Positions 16,750 through 26,756 are shown, numbered from the stretch's first letter. The stretch is 64,000 nucleotides of DNA from Collinsella tanakaei (GCF_021531055.1 NZ_JADYTL010000001.1:418391-482390), one strand, 5' to 3'. Notes: generated by a model from the letters alone, not told the origin. Numbers and translations: made by a program.

Positions 16750-18171
16750 TCAGCGAGCCTCGGCGACGTGCTCGAGGTACTCGGGACCGACCTGCGTGAT
16801 GTCGCCGGCACCCATGGTGATCAGCAGGTCGCCGGCGGACGCCTCGGCGTCGAGGCGCTGCATCAGCGACGCGCGATCGGGCGCGTAGAAGACGCGGACC
16901 TCGGGATGGCGGCTTTTGACCAGGTCGGCGAGCATCTTGCTCGTGACACCCGGGATCGGCATCTCGCCGGCGGGGAACACGTCGATCAGCACGAGCACGT
17001 CGGCCATCGACAGCGAATCGGCGAAATCGTCGGCGAGCGCCTGCAGGCGCGAATAACGGTGAGGCTGGAAGACGACGATCAGCTTGTCGAAATCGAGCGT
17101 GCGGGCGGCAGAGAGCGTCGCCGCGATCTCGGTCGGATGATGGCCGTAATCGTCGACGAGCGTCACGCCGCGGGCATCGCCCACGTGCGTGAAGCGACGA
17201 CGGACGCCCTCGAAGGTCGACAGCGCGCGGGCGGCATCCTCGGTGTCGAGACCCTCGACCCATGCGACCGCCAGCGACGCCGCGGCGTTGAGCATGTTGT
17301 GGCGGCCCGGGTTGCTCTGCAGGGTGACGCGGCGCACCTGGCCGTCGGGAAGCTTGGCATCGAAGACCGTCGAGACCGAGCGGCTCATCGCGACCGGCGT
17401 GCAGACGACGTCGCAGCGCTCGTCGAATCCGTAGGTGATAACGCGGCGGCCGGTGGAGCGGGCGAGCTCGACGAGATGCTCGGACTCGCCGCACACGATG
17501 ACCGCGCCGGCATCGCCGACGAGATCCATGAACTTGGCGAAGGTCTCCTCGATCTCCTCGATACCCGAATAGTGATCGAGATGGTCGGCCTCGACGTTGG
17601 TGACGACGGCGACCGTGGGCTCGAGGTACAAAAACGAACCGTCGGACTCATCGGCCTCGGCGACGAAGAACGTGCCCGAGCCGTTGCGACCGTTCGTGTC
17701 GTATCCCTCGACGATGCCGCCGATCAGGAAGCTCGGATCGAGCCCCATGCGGTCGAGCATGGTGGCGCACATGGAGGACGTCGTGGTCTTGCCGTGCGTA
17801 CCGGCGACGGCAATCGTGGTGTAGCCGTGTCCGAGGGCGGAGAGCATCTTGGCGCGCGGCCAGACGGGGATGCCGAGCTCGCGCGCACGGACGACCTCGG
17901 GATTGGTATCGGGGATCGCCGTCGAGACGACGACGACATCGGGGCGTACCTCGTCGATGGTGTTCGCCTCGTGGCCCACGCGCACATCGACGCCGGCGCG
18001 GGTGAGCTGGCGGATATAGCGCGAGGTCTTGAGGTCCGAGCCCGACACGGCGTACCCGCGCTCATGCAAGACGAGCGCGATACCGCTCATGCCGGCGCCG
18101 CCGATACCTATGAAATGAGCGCGCGAGAAGGGCTGCGCCTCCTGGGCGGTCTGAGTCTGATCCTGTTCCAT
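16750..18171 (-). CDS. murC: UDP-N-acetylmuramate--L-alanine ligase
   Basis: 473 residues. The N-terminal Rossmann-like motif is FIGIGGAGMSGIA. The ATP loop is AGTHGKTTTSSM, with EADESDGSF and the NHLDHYS-type (ADHLDHYSG) segments and DDYGHHPTEI later. It adds L-Ala to UDP-MurNAc, the first stem-peptide step. The start MEQDQTQT follows AAGGGGAGACC; an ATG 12 codons upstream is rejected. Same operon as murG (81-base gap) and murB. Confidence 0.97.
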   Translation of the reverse strand: MEQDQTQTAQEAQPFSRAHFIGIGGAGMSGIALVLHERGYAVSGSDLKTSRYIRQLTRAGVDVRVGHEANTIDEVRPDVVVVSTAIPDTNPEVVRARELGIPVWPRAKMLSALGHGYTTIAVAGTHGKTTTSSMCATMLDRMGLDPSFLIGGIVEGYDTNGRNGSGTFFVAEADESDGSFLYLEPTVAVVTNVEADHLDHYSGIEEIEETFAKFMDLVGDAGAVIVCGESEHLVELARSTGRRVITYGFDERCDVVCTPVAMSRSVSTVFDAKLPDGQVRRVTLQSNPGRHNMLNAAASLAVAWVEGLDTEDAARALSTFEGVRRRFTHVGDARGVTLVDDYGHHPTEIAATLSAARTLDFDKLIVVFQPHRYSRLQALADDFADSLSMADVLVLIDVFPAGEMPIPGVTSKMLADLVKSRHPEVRVFYAPDRASLMQRLDAEASAGDLLITMGAGDITQVGPEYLEHVAEAR

Positions 18172-18252
18172 GGTCTCCCCTTGAGACAGACGATGTACCT
18201 TCACCAACCCTTAACTCTAGCGCAAACCCGACGCATGCGCTGAGAATGCCGA

Positions 18253-19380
18253 TTATACGCGCAAACCCTCTATCGCATCGGCAAGATGAGCGGCGGCCTT
18301 GTCCTGCGCCAGCCCGCGGGCGGCCTCGCGCATGCGCTCGCGTGCCGCCGGATCGTCGAGAAGCCCGAGCAGCTGCGCGGCGAAGGCGTCCTCGTCGATC
18401 TGCGCATCGGGGCACGTGATCGCGGCTCCGGCGTCGACGAGCAGACGGGCGTTGGTCGTCTGATGGTCGGCGGTCGCCAAGGGATAGGGCACGAGGACCG
18501 ATGGGACGGCGAGCGCCGCGATCTCGGCGACCGAGGACGCGCCGGAGCGCGACAGCACCAAGTCGGCGGCGGCGAGCATGTCGCCCATATCCTCAATGTA
18601 CGGTTGAACACGATAGCGCTCGCGCTCCGCATCGGTCAGCGCGAGGGCATCGCGCGTCGCCTCGAAATCGTCGGCTCCGGTGGAATGGACGACGTACACG
18701 TCCGGACGCGCGAGGAGCTGCTCTTTGAGCTCGCACATGCGCTGGTTGATGTGATGGGCGCCGAGGGAGCCGCCGAACACGAGCAGCATCGTCGCGTCCG
18801 CGGGCACACCTACCGACGCACGACCGCGCGCACGGTCGCCCGCCAGCACGGAGCGACGGACGGGGTTGCCGGTGAACTCGATCTTCGTGGCGGCGCCCGC
18901 ATGCTTCTCGAACACGGCGCGCACCGCGGGCTGCGCGATCGCGATCAGCGAGGCGCTCTTGGCGGACTGCTTGTTGGCAAGCCCCGGCACCGAATTCTGC
19001 TCGTGCAAAACGACAGGGATCTTCAGGCGGGCCGCGGCGCGCATGAGGGGAAGCTCGACGTAGGCGCCGAAGCCGACCGCCACATCGGGGCGCAGCTCGG
19101 GATCGGAGCGGAACGCCGAGGCGAGACGGCGCTCCTCGTGGGCCAGATGCGCGAGCGCGGTGGCGAGCGTCCAGGGACGCGCGCGGTCGAAGCCCGTCAC
19201 GTGCACGGGGAAGAAGTCGAACCCGGCCTGGGGTACGAGCTTGCCCTCCAGGCGCCTGGTCTCGCCGAAGAAGCGCACCGTATGGCCGCGGGCATCGAGC
19301 TCCTCAGCCAAGGCGAGCGCGGGGTTCACGTGCCCGGCGGTACCGCCGGCGGCAATCGCCACGGAAAGCTTATCGGTCAT
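18253..19380 (-). CDS. murG: Lipid II synthase (UDP-GlcNAc transferase)
   Basis: 375 residues, GT28 fold. Hallmarks: AAGGTAGHVNPALALAEEL at the start, HEQNSVPGLANK near residue 130, FGGSLGAHHIN near 200, SRSGASSVAEIAA near 270. It transfers GlcNAc to lipid I on the inner membrane face. The start MTDKLSVA follows GAGAAGGGATCGCT and overlaps the ftsW end by 11 bases, so the two are translationally coupled. A much longer open frame upstream lies inside ftsW and is rejected. Confidence 0.97.
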   Translation of the reverse strand: MTDKLSVAIAAGGTAGHVNPALALAEELDARGHTVRFFGETRRLEGKLVPQAGFDFFPVHVTGFDRARPWTLATALAHLAHEERRLASAFRSDPELRPDVAVGFGAYVELPLMRAAARLKIPVVLHEQNSVPGLANKQSAKSASLIAIAQPAVRAVFEKHAGAATKIEFTGNPVRRSVLAGDRARGRASVGVPADATMLLVFGGSLGAHHINQRMCELKEQLLARPDVYVVHSTGADDFEATRDALALTDAERERYRVQPYIEDMGDMLAAADLVLSRSGASSVAEIAALAVPSVLVPYPLATADHQTTNARLLVDAGAAITCPDAQIDEDAFAAQLLGLLDDPAARERMREAARGLAQDKAAAHLADAIEGLRV

Positions 19381-20953
19381 AGCGATCCCTTCTCGAACGC
19401 GGACGACGCGAGCGGTCGCCTCGCGAGGTGGTGCCGCCGCGCAAGCGGTCGGCGGCATCGCCGTGCAAATCGATTCGCCCATAGGGCCCCTCATGGCGCC
19501 TGTAGGGGCGGGAGGTCTCACGCGGGGTCTCCCGTGTCGACCCGCCATGCGCCCCATCGTACACGGAAAAGCCCTCGCGCGACGCCGACGACGGGCCGGA
19601 CGCGGGCGAGCGGCGCACACGGACGCGGCCCGCGGTCGACCGACCGACATGGCTCGAGCCTTCGTCGTCGCGCGACATGACCGCGAAGGTCTCGCGCCGG
19701 GCGCCGATCGACGTGTTGTGTCCGCTCTCGATCGACACGCGCAGGATGAGACCGGCCAGGATCATCGACGCGAGCATGGACGATCCGCCATAGGAGATGA
19801 ACGGCAGCGTCTTGCCCGTCATGGGGGCAAGACTCAAGATGCCGGCAGCGTTGACCAGGAACTGGACCGCTAAGATGATCGCGCACCCCTGCGCGACGAG
19901 ACGTGAGAACGGGGAATCCGCCTGCTCGGCGATCTTGAACGCACTCCAGATCATGACGAAGAACACGGCAAGGAAGATAGCGGTGCCGAAAAAGCCGACC
20001 TCCTCGCCGATGATCGCGAGGATGTAGTCGTTGTGCGCCTCGGGCAGGTACATGTACTTCATCGTGGAGTTGCCGATCCCGCGGCCGAACAGCCCACCCG
20101 ACGCGAAGGCCATGATGGCGAGCGTCGCCTGGTAGCCCGCGCCGTACTGGTCGGCCCACGGGTCCGTGAAGACCGTAAAGCGCTGCATACGGTAGGGGGC
20201 GACCACCATGAGTCCCACGAACGCCACGAGCAGGAGGCCGAACAGGCCGATGACGAGCCGCATGGAAAGCCCCGACAGGAAGGCCATGGCGAACACCGTC
20301 ATGCCGATGATGATCACCGTGCCGAGGTCGGGCTGGAGCCCGATGAAGAACAGCGGGATCAGCACCGCGGCGGCAAGCCGGACGACGAAGGGGTCCCGGT
20401 CGATCGACTGCTCGATATAGAACGCCGACAGCAGCTTCGCCGCGACCAGGATCATGGCGGGCTTCATGAACTCGGAGGGCTGCAGCGTGAAGAATCCCAA
20501 ATCGATCCAACGACGGGCACCGCCGCCGATGGCGCCCATCGCACTGACCGCGACGAGCAGGAAGAGCACGATACCCCAGCACACCCAGGAGCCGTTGTCG
20601 CGAAGGAACTTCCAAAGGTTCCGCCAACGGGCGATGACGACGATGGTGACAGCACCGAGAAGCGCGAAGGCCGCCTGGCGGAACAGGTAGTGCGTCGGCG
20701 CGAGATCGTCGCTTTGCGCCTCGACTGCCGAGGCCGAATAGACCATGAGCAGGCCGAAGGAGACGATGGCGATGAGGCACACGAGGAAGGTGAGGCGCGG
20801 CTTCATGATGCGCGCGGGCACCCCGGCGATCAGGCGCTCCCCCGTCCCCTGCCCGCGCGACGAGCGCGAACGTCGACGGGAGTCCGCACCGGATGGGACC
20901 CCGGCCGCAGACGATGCATCCCGCGTCGCGCGCATGGCGCGTTGATATGCCAT
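19370..20953 (-). CDS. ftsW: Lipid II polymerase/flippase family protein FtsW
   Basis: 527 residues. About ten membrane segments lie between residues 50 and 405, with SEDS motifs QPSEFMKPAMI and AHNDYILAIIGEEVGF. SEDS proteins polymerise lipid II together with a class B PBP, here probably the FtsI of this cluster. A 50-residue basic N-tail and a ~120-residue Arg/Ser/Gly-rich C-tail (after RVSIESGHNT) are longer than in most relatives. The start follows AAAGGGGAGC, 12 bases after murD. Confidence 0.96.
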   Translation of the reverse strand: MAYQRAMRATRDASSAAGVPSGADSRRRSRSSRGQGTGERLIAGVPARIMKPRLTFLVCLIAIVSFGLLMVYSASAVEAQSDDLAPTHYLFRQAAFALLGAVTIVVIARWRNLWKFLRDNGSWVCWGIVLFLLVAVSAMGAIGGGARRWIDLGFFTLQPSEFMKPAMILVAAKLLSAFYIEQSIDRDPFVVRLAAAVLIPLFFIGLQPDLGTVIIIGMTVFAMAFLSGLSMRLVIGLFGLLLVAFVGLMVVAPYRMQRFTVFTDPWADQYGAGYQATLAIMAFASGGLFGRGIGNSTMKYMYLPEAHNDYILAIIGEEVGFFGTAIFLAVFFVMIWSAFKIAEQADSPFSRLVAQGCAIILAVQFLVNAAGILSLAPMTGKTLPFISYGGSSMLASMILAGLILRVSIESGHNTSIGARRETFAVMSRDDEGSSHVGRSTAGRVRVRRSPASGPSSASREGFSVYDGAHGGSTRETPRETSRPYRRHEGPYGRIDLHGDAADRLRGGTTSRGDRSRRPRSRRDRYDR

Positions 20954-20965
20954 GGCCGCTCCCCT

Positions 20966-22372
20966 TTACGCCTGCGTCGCCGCGCCGCGGCGCAGCTCGT
21001 CGAGATAGGCCTTGTATGCGCGGCCGCGCTCCTCGAAGCCCGAGAACTCATCGAACGACGAGCACGCCGGCGACAGCAGGATCACATCGCCGCGCGATGC
21101 GAGCGTGCGGGCGACGTCGACGGCATCGCGCAGGTCGTCGGCCTCGGCGATATCGACCTCGCCGGAGCGGTCGGCATCCTCGATCGCCCGACGGAAGCGG
21201 CCGCGGGCCTCGCCGTAGCACACGACGGCGCGGACGCGCGGGCACACGTAGGCGGCGAACCCCTCGAGGGGCGTACCCTTGTCGTGGCCGCCCAGCAGCA
21301 AGATCACGTCGTCATCGGCGAATGCGGTGAGCGCTTTCTCGACGGCATCGGTGTTGGTCGCCTTCGAATCGTTGTAGTAGCGCACGCCGTCGATCTCGCC
21401 GCAGGGCTCCATACGGTGCTCGAGCGCGTGGAAGCTCGTGAGCCCCGCCGTCACGGCCTGCGGATCGGCGCCGCAGAACAGCGCCGCGGCGGAGGCGGCG
21501 AGCGCGTTGAGCACGTTGTGGTCACCCGAGATAGCCAGATCATCGACGCGCGCGAGCACATGCTCGGCACCGGCGAGCCTGACTGTGAGCGAACCGTCGC
21601 GCACGAAGGCGGCGTCGTCGGTACCCGCGTCGTCAAGCCCCAGCGAGCACACGCGCCGGTCGGACGTGAAGATGCGGTCGGCATACGCCATGATGCCCTC
21701 ATCCTCGACGTCCACGATGATCAGATCGTCGCGATCCATGTTGGCGAACAGGCCGATCTTCGCCAACGCGTAGTTCTCGTGGGTGCGATGCCACGCGAGA
21801 TGGTCGGGCGTGATGTTCATGAGGATCGCCACGCGCGGATGGAGCTCGCGCGTCGTGGCGAGTTGATAGCTCGAAAGCTCGGCGACGAACCACGAGCCCG
21901 GTCCGAACCGGTCGACCTCGTCGATCGTCGGACGTCCGATGTTGCCGACCGCGACGCTGTCCATACCGGCGCGGCGCAGCAGATGGTCGGTGAGCGACGT
22001 CGTGGTGGTCTTGCCGTTCGTTCCCGTGATGGCGCACCACGAGCACGTCGACAGCCTCCAGGCGAACTCGGGCTCCCCCATGATATCGGCAGCATGGTCA
22101 CGCGCCGACGCGAAGAAATCGGAGAACTCCGAGATGCCGGGACTCGCCACGCACACGTCGAAGGAGCCCTCGACGCGCTCGGTGCCATAGACGAACCGCA
22201 CGCCGGCCTCCTCGAGCGCGCGCGTCGCATCCGTCGGCGAGGCGGACGCGCCCGCGTAGACGGTGATGGAGCTGACGCGGTCGGGCGTATGGCGCAGTCC
22301 CCATGACACGACGTCGAGTCCCGTGGACCCGCAGCCGAGCACGAGCAGCGAGAAGGTTTGCGGTAACGGCAT
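20966..22372 (-). CDS. murD: UDP-N-acetylmuramoylalanine--D-glutamate ligase
   Basis: 468 residues. The ATP loop is ITGTNGKTTTTSL. NIGRPTIDEV, FVAELSSYQLATT and ITPDHLAWHRTHENYA are standard Mur-ligase segments, and YYNDSKATNTDAVEKAL is the MurD carbamate/ADP region. It adds D-Glu to UDP-MurNAc-L-Ala. The N-terminal domain (SLLVLGCGSTGLDVV) binds UDP. It starts 9 bases after mraY. Confidence 0.97.
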   Translation of the reverse strand: MPLPQTFSLLVLGCGSTGLDVVSWGLRHTPDRVSSITVYAGASASPTDATRALEEAGVRFVYGTERVEGSFDVCVASPGISEFSDFFASARDHAADIMGEPEFAWRLSTCSWCAITGTNGKTTTTSLTDHLLRRAGMDSVAVGNIGRPTIDEVDRFGPGSWFVAELSSYQLATTRELHPRVAILMNITPDHLAWHRTHENYALAKIGLFANMDRDDLIIVDVEDEGIMAYADRIFTSDRRVCSLGLDDAGTDDAAFVRDGSLTVRLAGAEHVLARVDDLAISGDHNVLNALAASAAALFCGADPQAVTAGLTSFHALEHRMEPCGEIDGVRYYNDSKATNTDAVEKALTAFADDDVILLLGGHDKGTPLEGFAAYVCPRVRAVVCYGEARGRFRRAIEDADRSGEVDIAEADDLRDAVDVARTLASRGDVILLSPACSSFDEFSGFEERGRAYKAYLDELRRGAATQA

Positions 22373-22381
22373 GGATGATCA

Positions 22382-23413
22382 CTATCCCAGCTGGAAGAAC
22401 AGGGCCAATCCGAGGGCACCGAAGGCGGCGGCGATGATCCAGAAGCGGATGACCACCTTGGTCTCGGCCCAACCCATCTTCTCGAAATGATGATGGATGG
22501 GGGCCATGAGGAACACGCGCTTGCCGGTGAGCTTGAAGCTCGCCACCTGGACCATGACCGACAGCGTCTCGATGATGAACAGGCCGCCGATGATCAGCGA
22601 GGCGACCTCGCTGTTGGTCATGACGGCCATGCAAGCGAAGCCGGCGCCGAGGGCAAGCGACCCCGTGTCGCCCATGAAGATGCTCGCGGGGTAGCAGTTG
22701 AACCACAGAAAGCCGATGCAGGCGCCCGCGCAGGCAGCGCTGAAGATCGCCAGGTTGGAGTCGCCGCGCACGAACGCGATCGCCGCCATGACGAGCATGG
22801 CGATCATCGAGGTGCCGCCGGCGAGACCGTCCAGGCCGTCGGTCAGGTTGACGGCGTTGGACAGACCCACGATGAGCAGCCACGTGAAGATCAGGTACAG
22901 CCAGGGGATGTAGTACGCGCGGTCGCCGATCTCGAAGACGGTCATCAGCACGGACAGGTCGATGGTGAAGCCGCCCGGGAAGCGGACCTGCGGCGACACG
23001 CCGCACAGGTTGACGGCGAACATGCAGAACGTGACGCAGATCAGCGTGAGGCCGATCATCTTGGCGTGGGGCGTGAGGCCGAGCGAGCGGCCGTGCGTGA
23101 CGCTGGTCATGTCATCGATCAGGCCGAGCAGGCCGGTGGCGACCGTGGCGCCGACCACCAGGATGAGCTCGACGGTGATGTCGGCCATGAGCAGGCAGGT
23201 CAGCACCATCGCGACGAGGATGACCACGCCGCCCATGGTGGGCGTGCCCTGCTTGACGAGATGGCGCTGGGGGCCGTCGGCGCGCACCTGCTGGCCGATA
23301 CCCTCGTGCTTGAGGATGCGGATCCAAAACGGCATGAGGAACGCGGCGATGATCGCCGAGATACCCAGGGCGAGAAACGTCTGATACGTCGGGTACAGGG
23401 GATTGCCGAACAT
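22382..23413 (-). CDS. mraY: Phospho-MurNAc-pentapeptide transferase
   Basis: 343 residues, about ten membrane segments. Signature motifs: TPTMGGVVIL near residue 55, GLIDDMTSV near 103, NLTDGLDGLAGGT near 200 and PIHHHFEKMGW near the end. It makes lipid I at the inner membrane. Its ATG follows the murF stop with no gap, and the ribosome site GAGGTGTGCTAG lies within murF, so translation is coupled. Confidence 0.97.
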   Translation of the reverse strand: MFGNPLYPTYQTFLALGISAIIAAFLMPFWIRILKHEGIGQQVRADGPQRHLVKQGTPTMGGVVILVAMVLTCLLMADITVELILVVGATVATGLLGLIDDMTSVTHGRSLGLTPHAKMIGLTLICVTFCMFAVNLCGVSPQVRFPGGFTIDLSVLMTVFEIGDRAYYIPWLYLIFTWLLIVGLSNAVNLTDGLDGLAGGTSMIAMLVMAAIAFVRGDSNLAIFSAACAGACIGFLWFNCYPASIFMGDTGSLALGAGFACMAVMTNSEVASLIIGGLFIIETLSVMVQVASFKLTGKRVFLMAPIHHHFEKMGWAETKVVIRFWIIAAAFGALGLALFFQLG

Positions 23414-24826
23414 CTAGCACACCTCTTCCACGAAACGGTCGAGTCCGACGAAACGGGACCCCTTGACCAAGACCAGGTCACCGGACCGAAGGTCACCCGC
23501 CACGCGCCCGATCACGGCATCCGTGTCGGCGGCGAGCATCACGCGCTCCTCGGGCATGCCCATGAGACGGGCGGCGTCGGCCATCTCGCGCGCGTTATCG
23601 GCTCCGACGCACACGAGCAGATCGAGGTCCTTGGCGGCGGCGTACGAGCCGCACAGCGCATGGAGCTGCGCGCCCGCATCGCCGAGCTCCCCCATCTCGC
23701 CGAGGACGGCCATGCGACGCCCGCTCGCCGGCAGGGCGCACAGCAGGTTGAGGGCGGCGGCCACGGACTCGGGCGCGGCGTTGTAGGAGTCGTCGAGCAC
23801 GCGGGCGCCGCAGGCGGCGTCGCGCACCTGGGCGCGACGGCCCGTGATCTTGAGCTTGCCGAGCTGCTCGTCGATCTTGCGCGGCTCGACGCCGAGCCTA
23901 TGGGCGAGCGCGGCGGCGAACAGGGCGTTCACCACGGACTGGGAGCCGAGGATCGAGAGCTTGGTGTCGATGGTCGAGCCGTCCTCGAAGGTGATGGACA
24001 CATGCGGGCACCCGTACTCGTCGAGCACCGCTGCGCCTGCACGGACGTCATCGGTGTCGGACACGCCGCACCGGATGACCTCGATGCCGGCGGGCTCGGC
24101 GAACGTCTCGGAAATGAACGGCGTGAAATCGTCCTCGCCGTTCAGGACGAGCAGCGACCCGGGGCGCATACCGGCCAGGATCTCGGCCTTGGCGCGGGCG
24201 ATGTTCTCGCGGCTGCCCAGAAAGCCGATGTGCGAGGTACCGATCTTGGTGATCACGGCGTAGTCGGGCTCGGCGCAGCGCGACAGCTGCTCGATCTGGC
24301 CGAAGCCGTCCATGCCCATCTCGAGCACCAGGACCTCGGTGTCGCGCGGGGCGGACAGGATCGTGAGCGGCATGCCGATCAGGTTGTTGAAGTTGCCCTG
24401 CGTGACATGCACGCGATAGCGGCACGACAGGAGCTGGGCGAGCGAGTCCTTCGTCGTGGTCTTGCCGATCGAGCCGGTCACGCCGATGACCGTGCAGTCC
24501 AGGCCCTTGCGCCAGACGTGCGCGAGGCGCAACATGAACTCGGTGGGGTCCTCGCAGACGAGCACGGCGGCACCGAGCTCGGCGGCGAGCGCGGACACGT
24601 CGGGCTCGGGCGTGCGGGTCATGACGACGCAGCCCGCACCTGCGCGCAGGGCCTTCTCGGCGAAATCGTTGCCGTCCACGCGCTCACCGGGAAACGCGAC
24701 GAATATCGAATCGGTGTCGACAAGGCGGGAGTCGATCACGCAGCCGCGACAGACGCGCTCGGGGTCGCCGGCAAGCAGCGCGGCGCCCGTAACCTCCCCC
24801 AGATCCCTGACTCTCATCTCAATCAT
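23414..24826 (-). CDS. murF: UDP-MurNAc-tripeptide--D-Ala-D-Ala ligase
   Basis: 470 residues. ATP loop VTGSIGKTTTKDSL near residue 108; NFNNLIGMPLTIL and GTSHIGFLGSRENIA are MurF-type; DDSYNAAPESVAAAL identifies MurF rather than MurE. It adds D-Ala-D-Ala to the tripeptide. The start MIEMRVRD follows TAAGGAGC. The murE gene expected just upstream is missing; instead a 127-base gap with a possible -10 separates it from ftsI. Confidence 0.96.
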   Translation of the reverse strand: MIEMRVRDLGEVTGAALLAGDPERVCRGCVIDSRLVDTDSIFVAFPGERVDGNDFAEKALRAGAGCVVMTRTPEPDVSALAAELGAAVLVCEDPTEFMLRLAHVWRKGLDCTVIGVTGSIGKTTTKDSLAQLLSCRYRVHVTQGNFNNLIGMPLTILSAPRDTEVLVLEMGMDGFGQIEQLSRCAEPDYAVITKIGTSHIGFLGSRENIARAKAEILAGMRPGSLLVLNGEDDFTPFISETFAEPAGIEVIRCGVSDTDDVRAGAAVLDEYGCPHVSITFEDGSTIDTKLSILGSQSVVNALFAAALAHRLGVEPRKIDEQLGKLKITGRRAQVRDAACGARVLDDSYNAAPESVAAALNLLCALPASGRRMAVLGEMGELGDAGAQLHALCGSYAAAKDLDLLVCVGADNAREMADAARLMGMPEERVMLAADTDAVIGRVAGDLRSGDLVLVKGSRFVGLDRFVEEVC

Positions 24827-24863
24827 GCATAGCTCCTTATACGGCCGTTCATGCCGACGTTTT

Positions 24864-24869
24864 ATTGTA
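24864..24869 (-). promoter_or_regulatory. Possible internal -10 upstream of murF
   Basis: TACAAT on the minus strand, 38 bases before the murF start, in the gap where murE would be expected. No good -35 is visible. Confidence 0.35.
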
Positions 24870-24953
24870 GCGCGCCCCCGTGGCCGAATCGTGCAGGCCA
24901 TGTGGACGTGCCCGCCGGGCGCGACCGGGCGCGACGCGTCGCCGACCGTGCGC

Positions 24954-26732
24954 CTAGCGATCCGGACGGATACCGAGCGCTTGGAGCGACGCCTCCATGA
25001 CGGCGGCGAACGGCGGAGCGGCGACCGAGGAGTTGTACGCCGTGCCGTCGAGCGTGACGTACACCTGCACCGCCGGGTCGCTCGTCGGTGCGAAGCCCAT
25101 GAACGACGACATGTAGCTGTCCTCCTGGTAGCCTCCCGACTCGTCGGCGCGCTGCGCGGTACCCGTCTTGCCCGAGACCTCGTAGCCCTCGACCTGACCG
25201 CCCGAACCGGTACCCTCGTCGACGACCGTGAGCATCATGTCGGCGACCGCCGCCGCGGCGTCGGCCGAGATGACGCGCGTCTCCTTATCGGACCAGTCGA
25301 GCTCCTCACCCTGACGCGACCTCAGGAAATGCGGTGTCGTCATGACGCCGCCGTTCGAGATCGCCGTCATCGCGCGCGCGATCCTGATGGGCGCGACCGA
25401 AAGCGACTGGCCGAACGACATGGCCGCCACGCTCGCGCCATCGTATTCATCCCTCGTCTTGACGATACCGGCGTTCTCGCCCGGGTAGTCGACACCCGAG
25501 GACGAATCGATCCCGTAGGCATCGAGGTAGCGGGCGAACTCGTCGGCGCCCATCTGCTCGCCGATCAAGATCATGCCGGTGTTCGAGGAGCGCCGCATGA
25601 TCTCGCGGACCGTCATGTCCATGGTGTAGTCGCGCTCATCGACGTCGGTCACGCCGTCGTCGCCGGCCATGACGACCGGCGGGACCGTGAAGGTCGTCTC
25701 GGTGTCGACGACCCCCATATCGATGGCGGCGCCGCACACGAGCGCCTTGAACACGCTGCCCGGCTCGTAGGCGTCGGTGACCACGCGCAGGTTCATGTCC
25801 TCGGTCCGCGCGCTGGCAAGGTCGGTTTGGCTGTAGCTCGGATACGAGCAGGCGGCGAGGATCTCGCCGGTCGCGGGCTCGGTGACCAGGATCGAGCCAT
25901 AGTGCGCACCGCTGTCCTCGACCGCCTCGGCGAGCGCTGCCTCGGCGGCCTGCTGGATGTTGACGTCGAGCGTGAGCACGAGATCCGAACCGTCCTGCGC
26001 GTCCTGTTTGCTGTACGCGCCGCCCGCGATGTAGGAGCCGTCCGCCGCGTGCTCGCGTACGATCCAGCCGTCGGTGCCGTGCAGGTCCTCCTCATATTGC
26101 AGCTCAAGACCCGTGATGCCCACGTTATCGGTACCCACCACGCCGAGAACCTGCGAGGCGACGTTACCGTACGGATAGACGCGCCGGGTCGCCGACTCGT
26201 ACTCGATGCCGGTGAGCTCGGTTGCCATCAGCTCGTTGGCGGTATCGGTGTCCACCTGGCGCTTCACGTACACCCACGTCGAATCCTGCTTCGCCGCGTC
26301 GCGCGCCTCCGCGCGCTCCACGCCCAGATACTCCACGAGTGCGTCGACCACCTTGTCCACATCCGCGATCGCCTGCGGGTTCAACGCGATGTTGTAGCAA
26401 TCCTCGCTCGTCGCGAGCACGTTGCCGTTTCGGTCGTAGAAGGTTCCGCGGCGCGCATGGATCGGCGTGTTGAACTCGCGCCGGTCGCTCAGACGCTCCA
26501 TGTTGATGCCGTGATAGAAGATGTCATGCTGCGCGAGCTTGAAAACGCAGGCGCCGAATCCGGCCGCGAGCACGCCTTTCACGAAGGCGCGGCGACCGAG
26601 CAGCTCCGGCTCCCCGCCCCCGGAAGGGGTGGAGCCGCGGCGGCGCGGCGGGCGCGATGCGGAGGAATCGCGCCGCGGGCGCGCAGGGCGCCCACGGCGG
26701 GGATCTCCATCTCTGTATCGGTTATCGGGCAT
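24954..26732 (-). CDS. ftsI: Septal class B penicillin-binding protein (transpeptidase)
   Basis: 592 residues. Active-site motifs are intact: SVFK with nucleophile Ser326, SSN at 382-384, KTG at 522-524. An N-terminal PBP dimer domain (ARRGTFYDRNGNVLATS near 93) precedes them. The first 45 residues are Arg/Gly/Pro-rich. They run into GRRAFVKGVLAAGFGA, a twin-arginine-like signal-anchor. It cross-links septal peptidoglycan with FtsW. No PASTA domain is present. Confidence 0.95.
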   Translation of the reverse strand: MPDNRYRDGDPRRGRPARPRRDSSASRPPRRRGSTPSGGGEPELLGRRAFVKGVLAAGFGACVFKLAQHDIFYHGINMERLSDRREFNTPIHARRGTFYDRNGNVLATSEDCYNIALNPQAIADVDKVVDALVEYLGVERAEARDAAKQDSTWVYVKRQVDTDTANELMATELTGIEYESATRRVYPYGNVASQVLGVVGTDNVGITGLELQYEEDLHGTDGWIVREHAADGSYIAGGAYSKQDAQDGSDLVLTLDVNIQQAAEAALAEAVEDSGAHYGSILVTEPATGEILAACSYPSYSQTDLASARTEDMNLRVVTDAYEPGSVFKALVCGAAIDMGVVDTETTFTVPPVVMAGDDGVTDVDERDYTMDMTVREIMRRSSNTGMILIGEQMGADEFARYLDAYGIDSSSGVDYPGENAGIVKTRDEYDGASVAAMSFGQSLSVAPIRIARAMTAISNGGVMTTPHFLRSRQGEELDWSDKETRVISADAAAAVADMMLTVVDEGTGSGGQVEGYEVSGKTGTAQRADESGGYQEDSYMSSFMGFAPTSDPAVQVYVTLDGTAYNSSVAAPPFAAVMEASLQALGIRPDR

Positions 26733-26756
26733 GATGCCGTGCGCCTTCGGTGCGCG

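Noticed and set aside
22487..24832. A 781-codon open frame on the plus strand opposite mraY and murF
   Set aside because: It is an antisense shadow with His/Asp/Gly-rich low-complexity sequence and no ribosome site.
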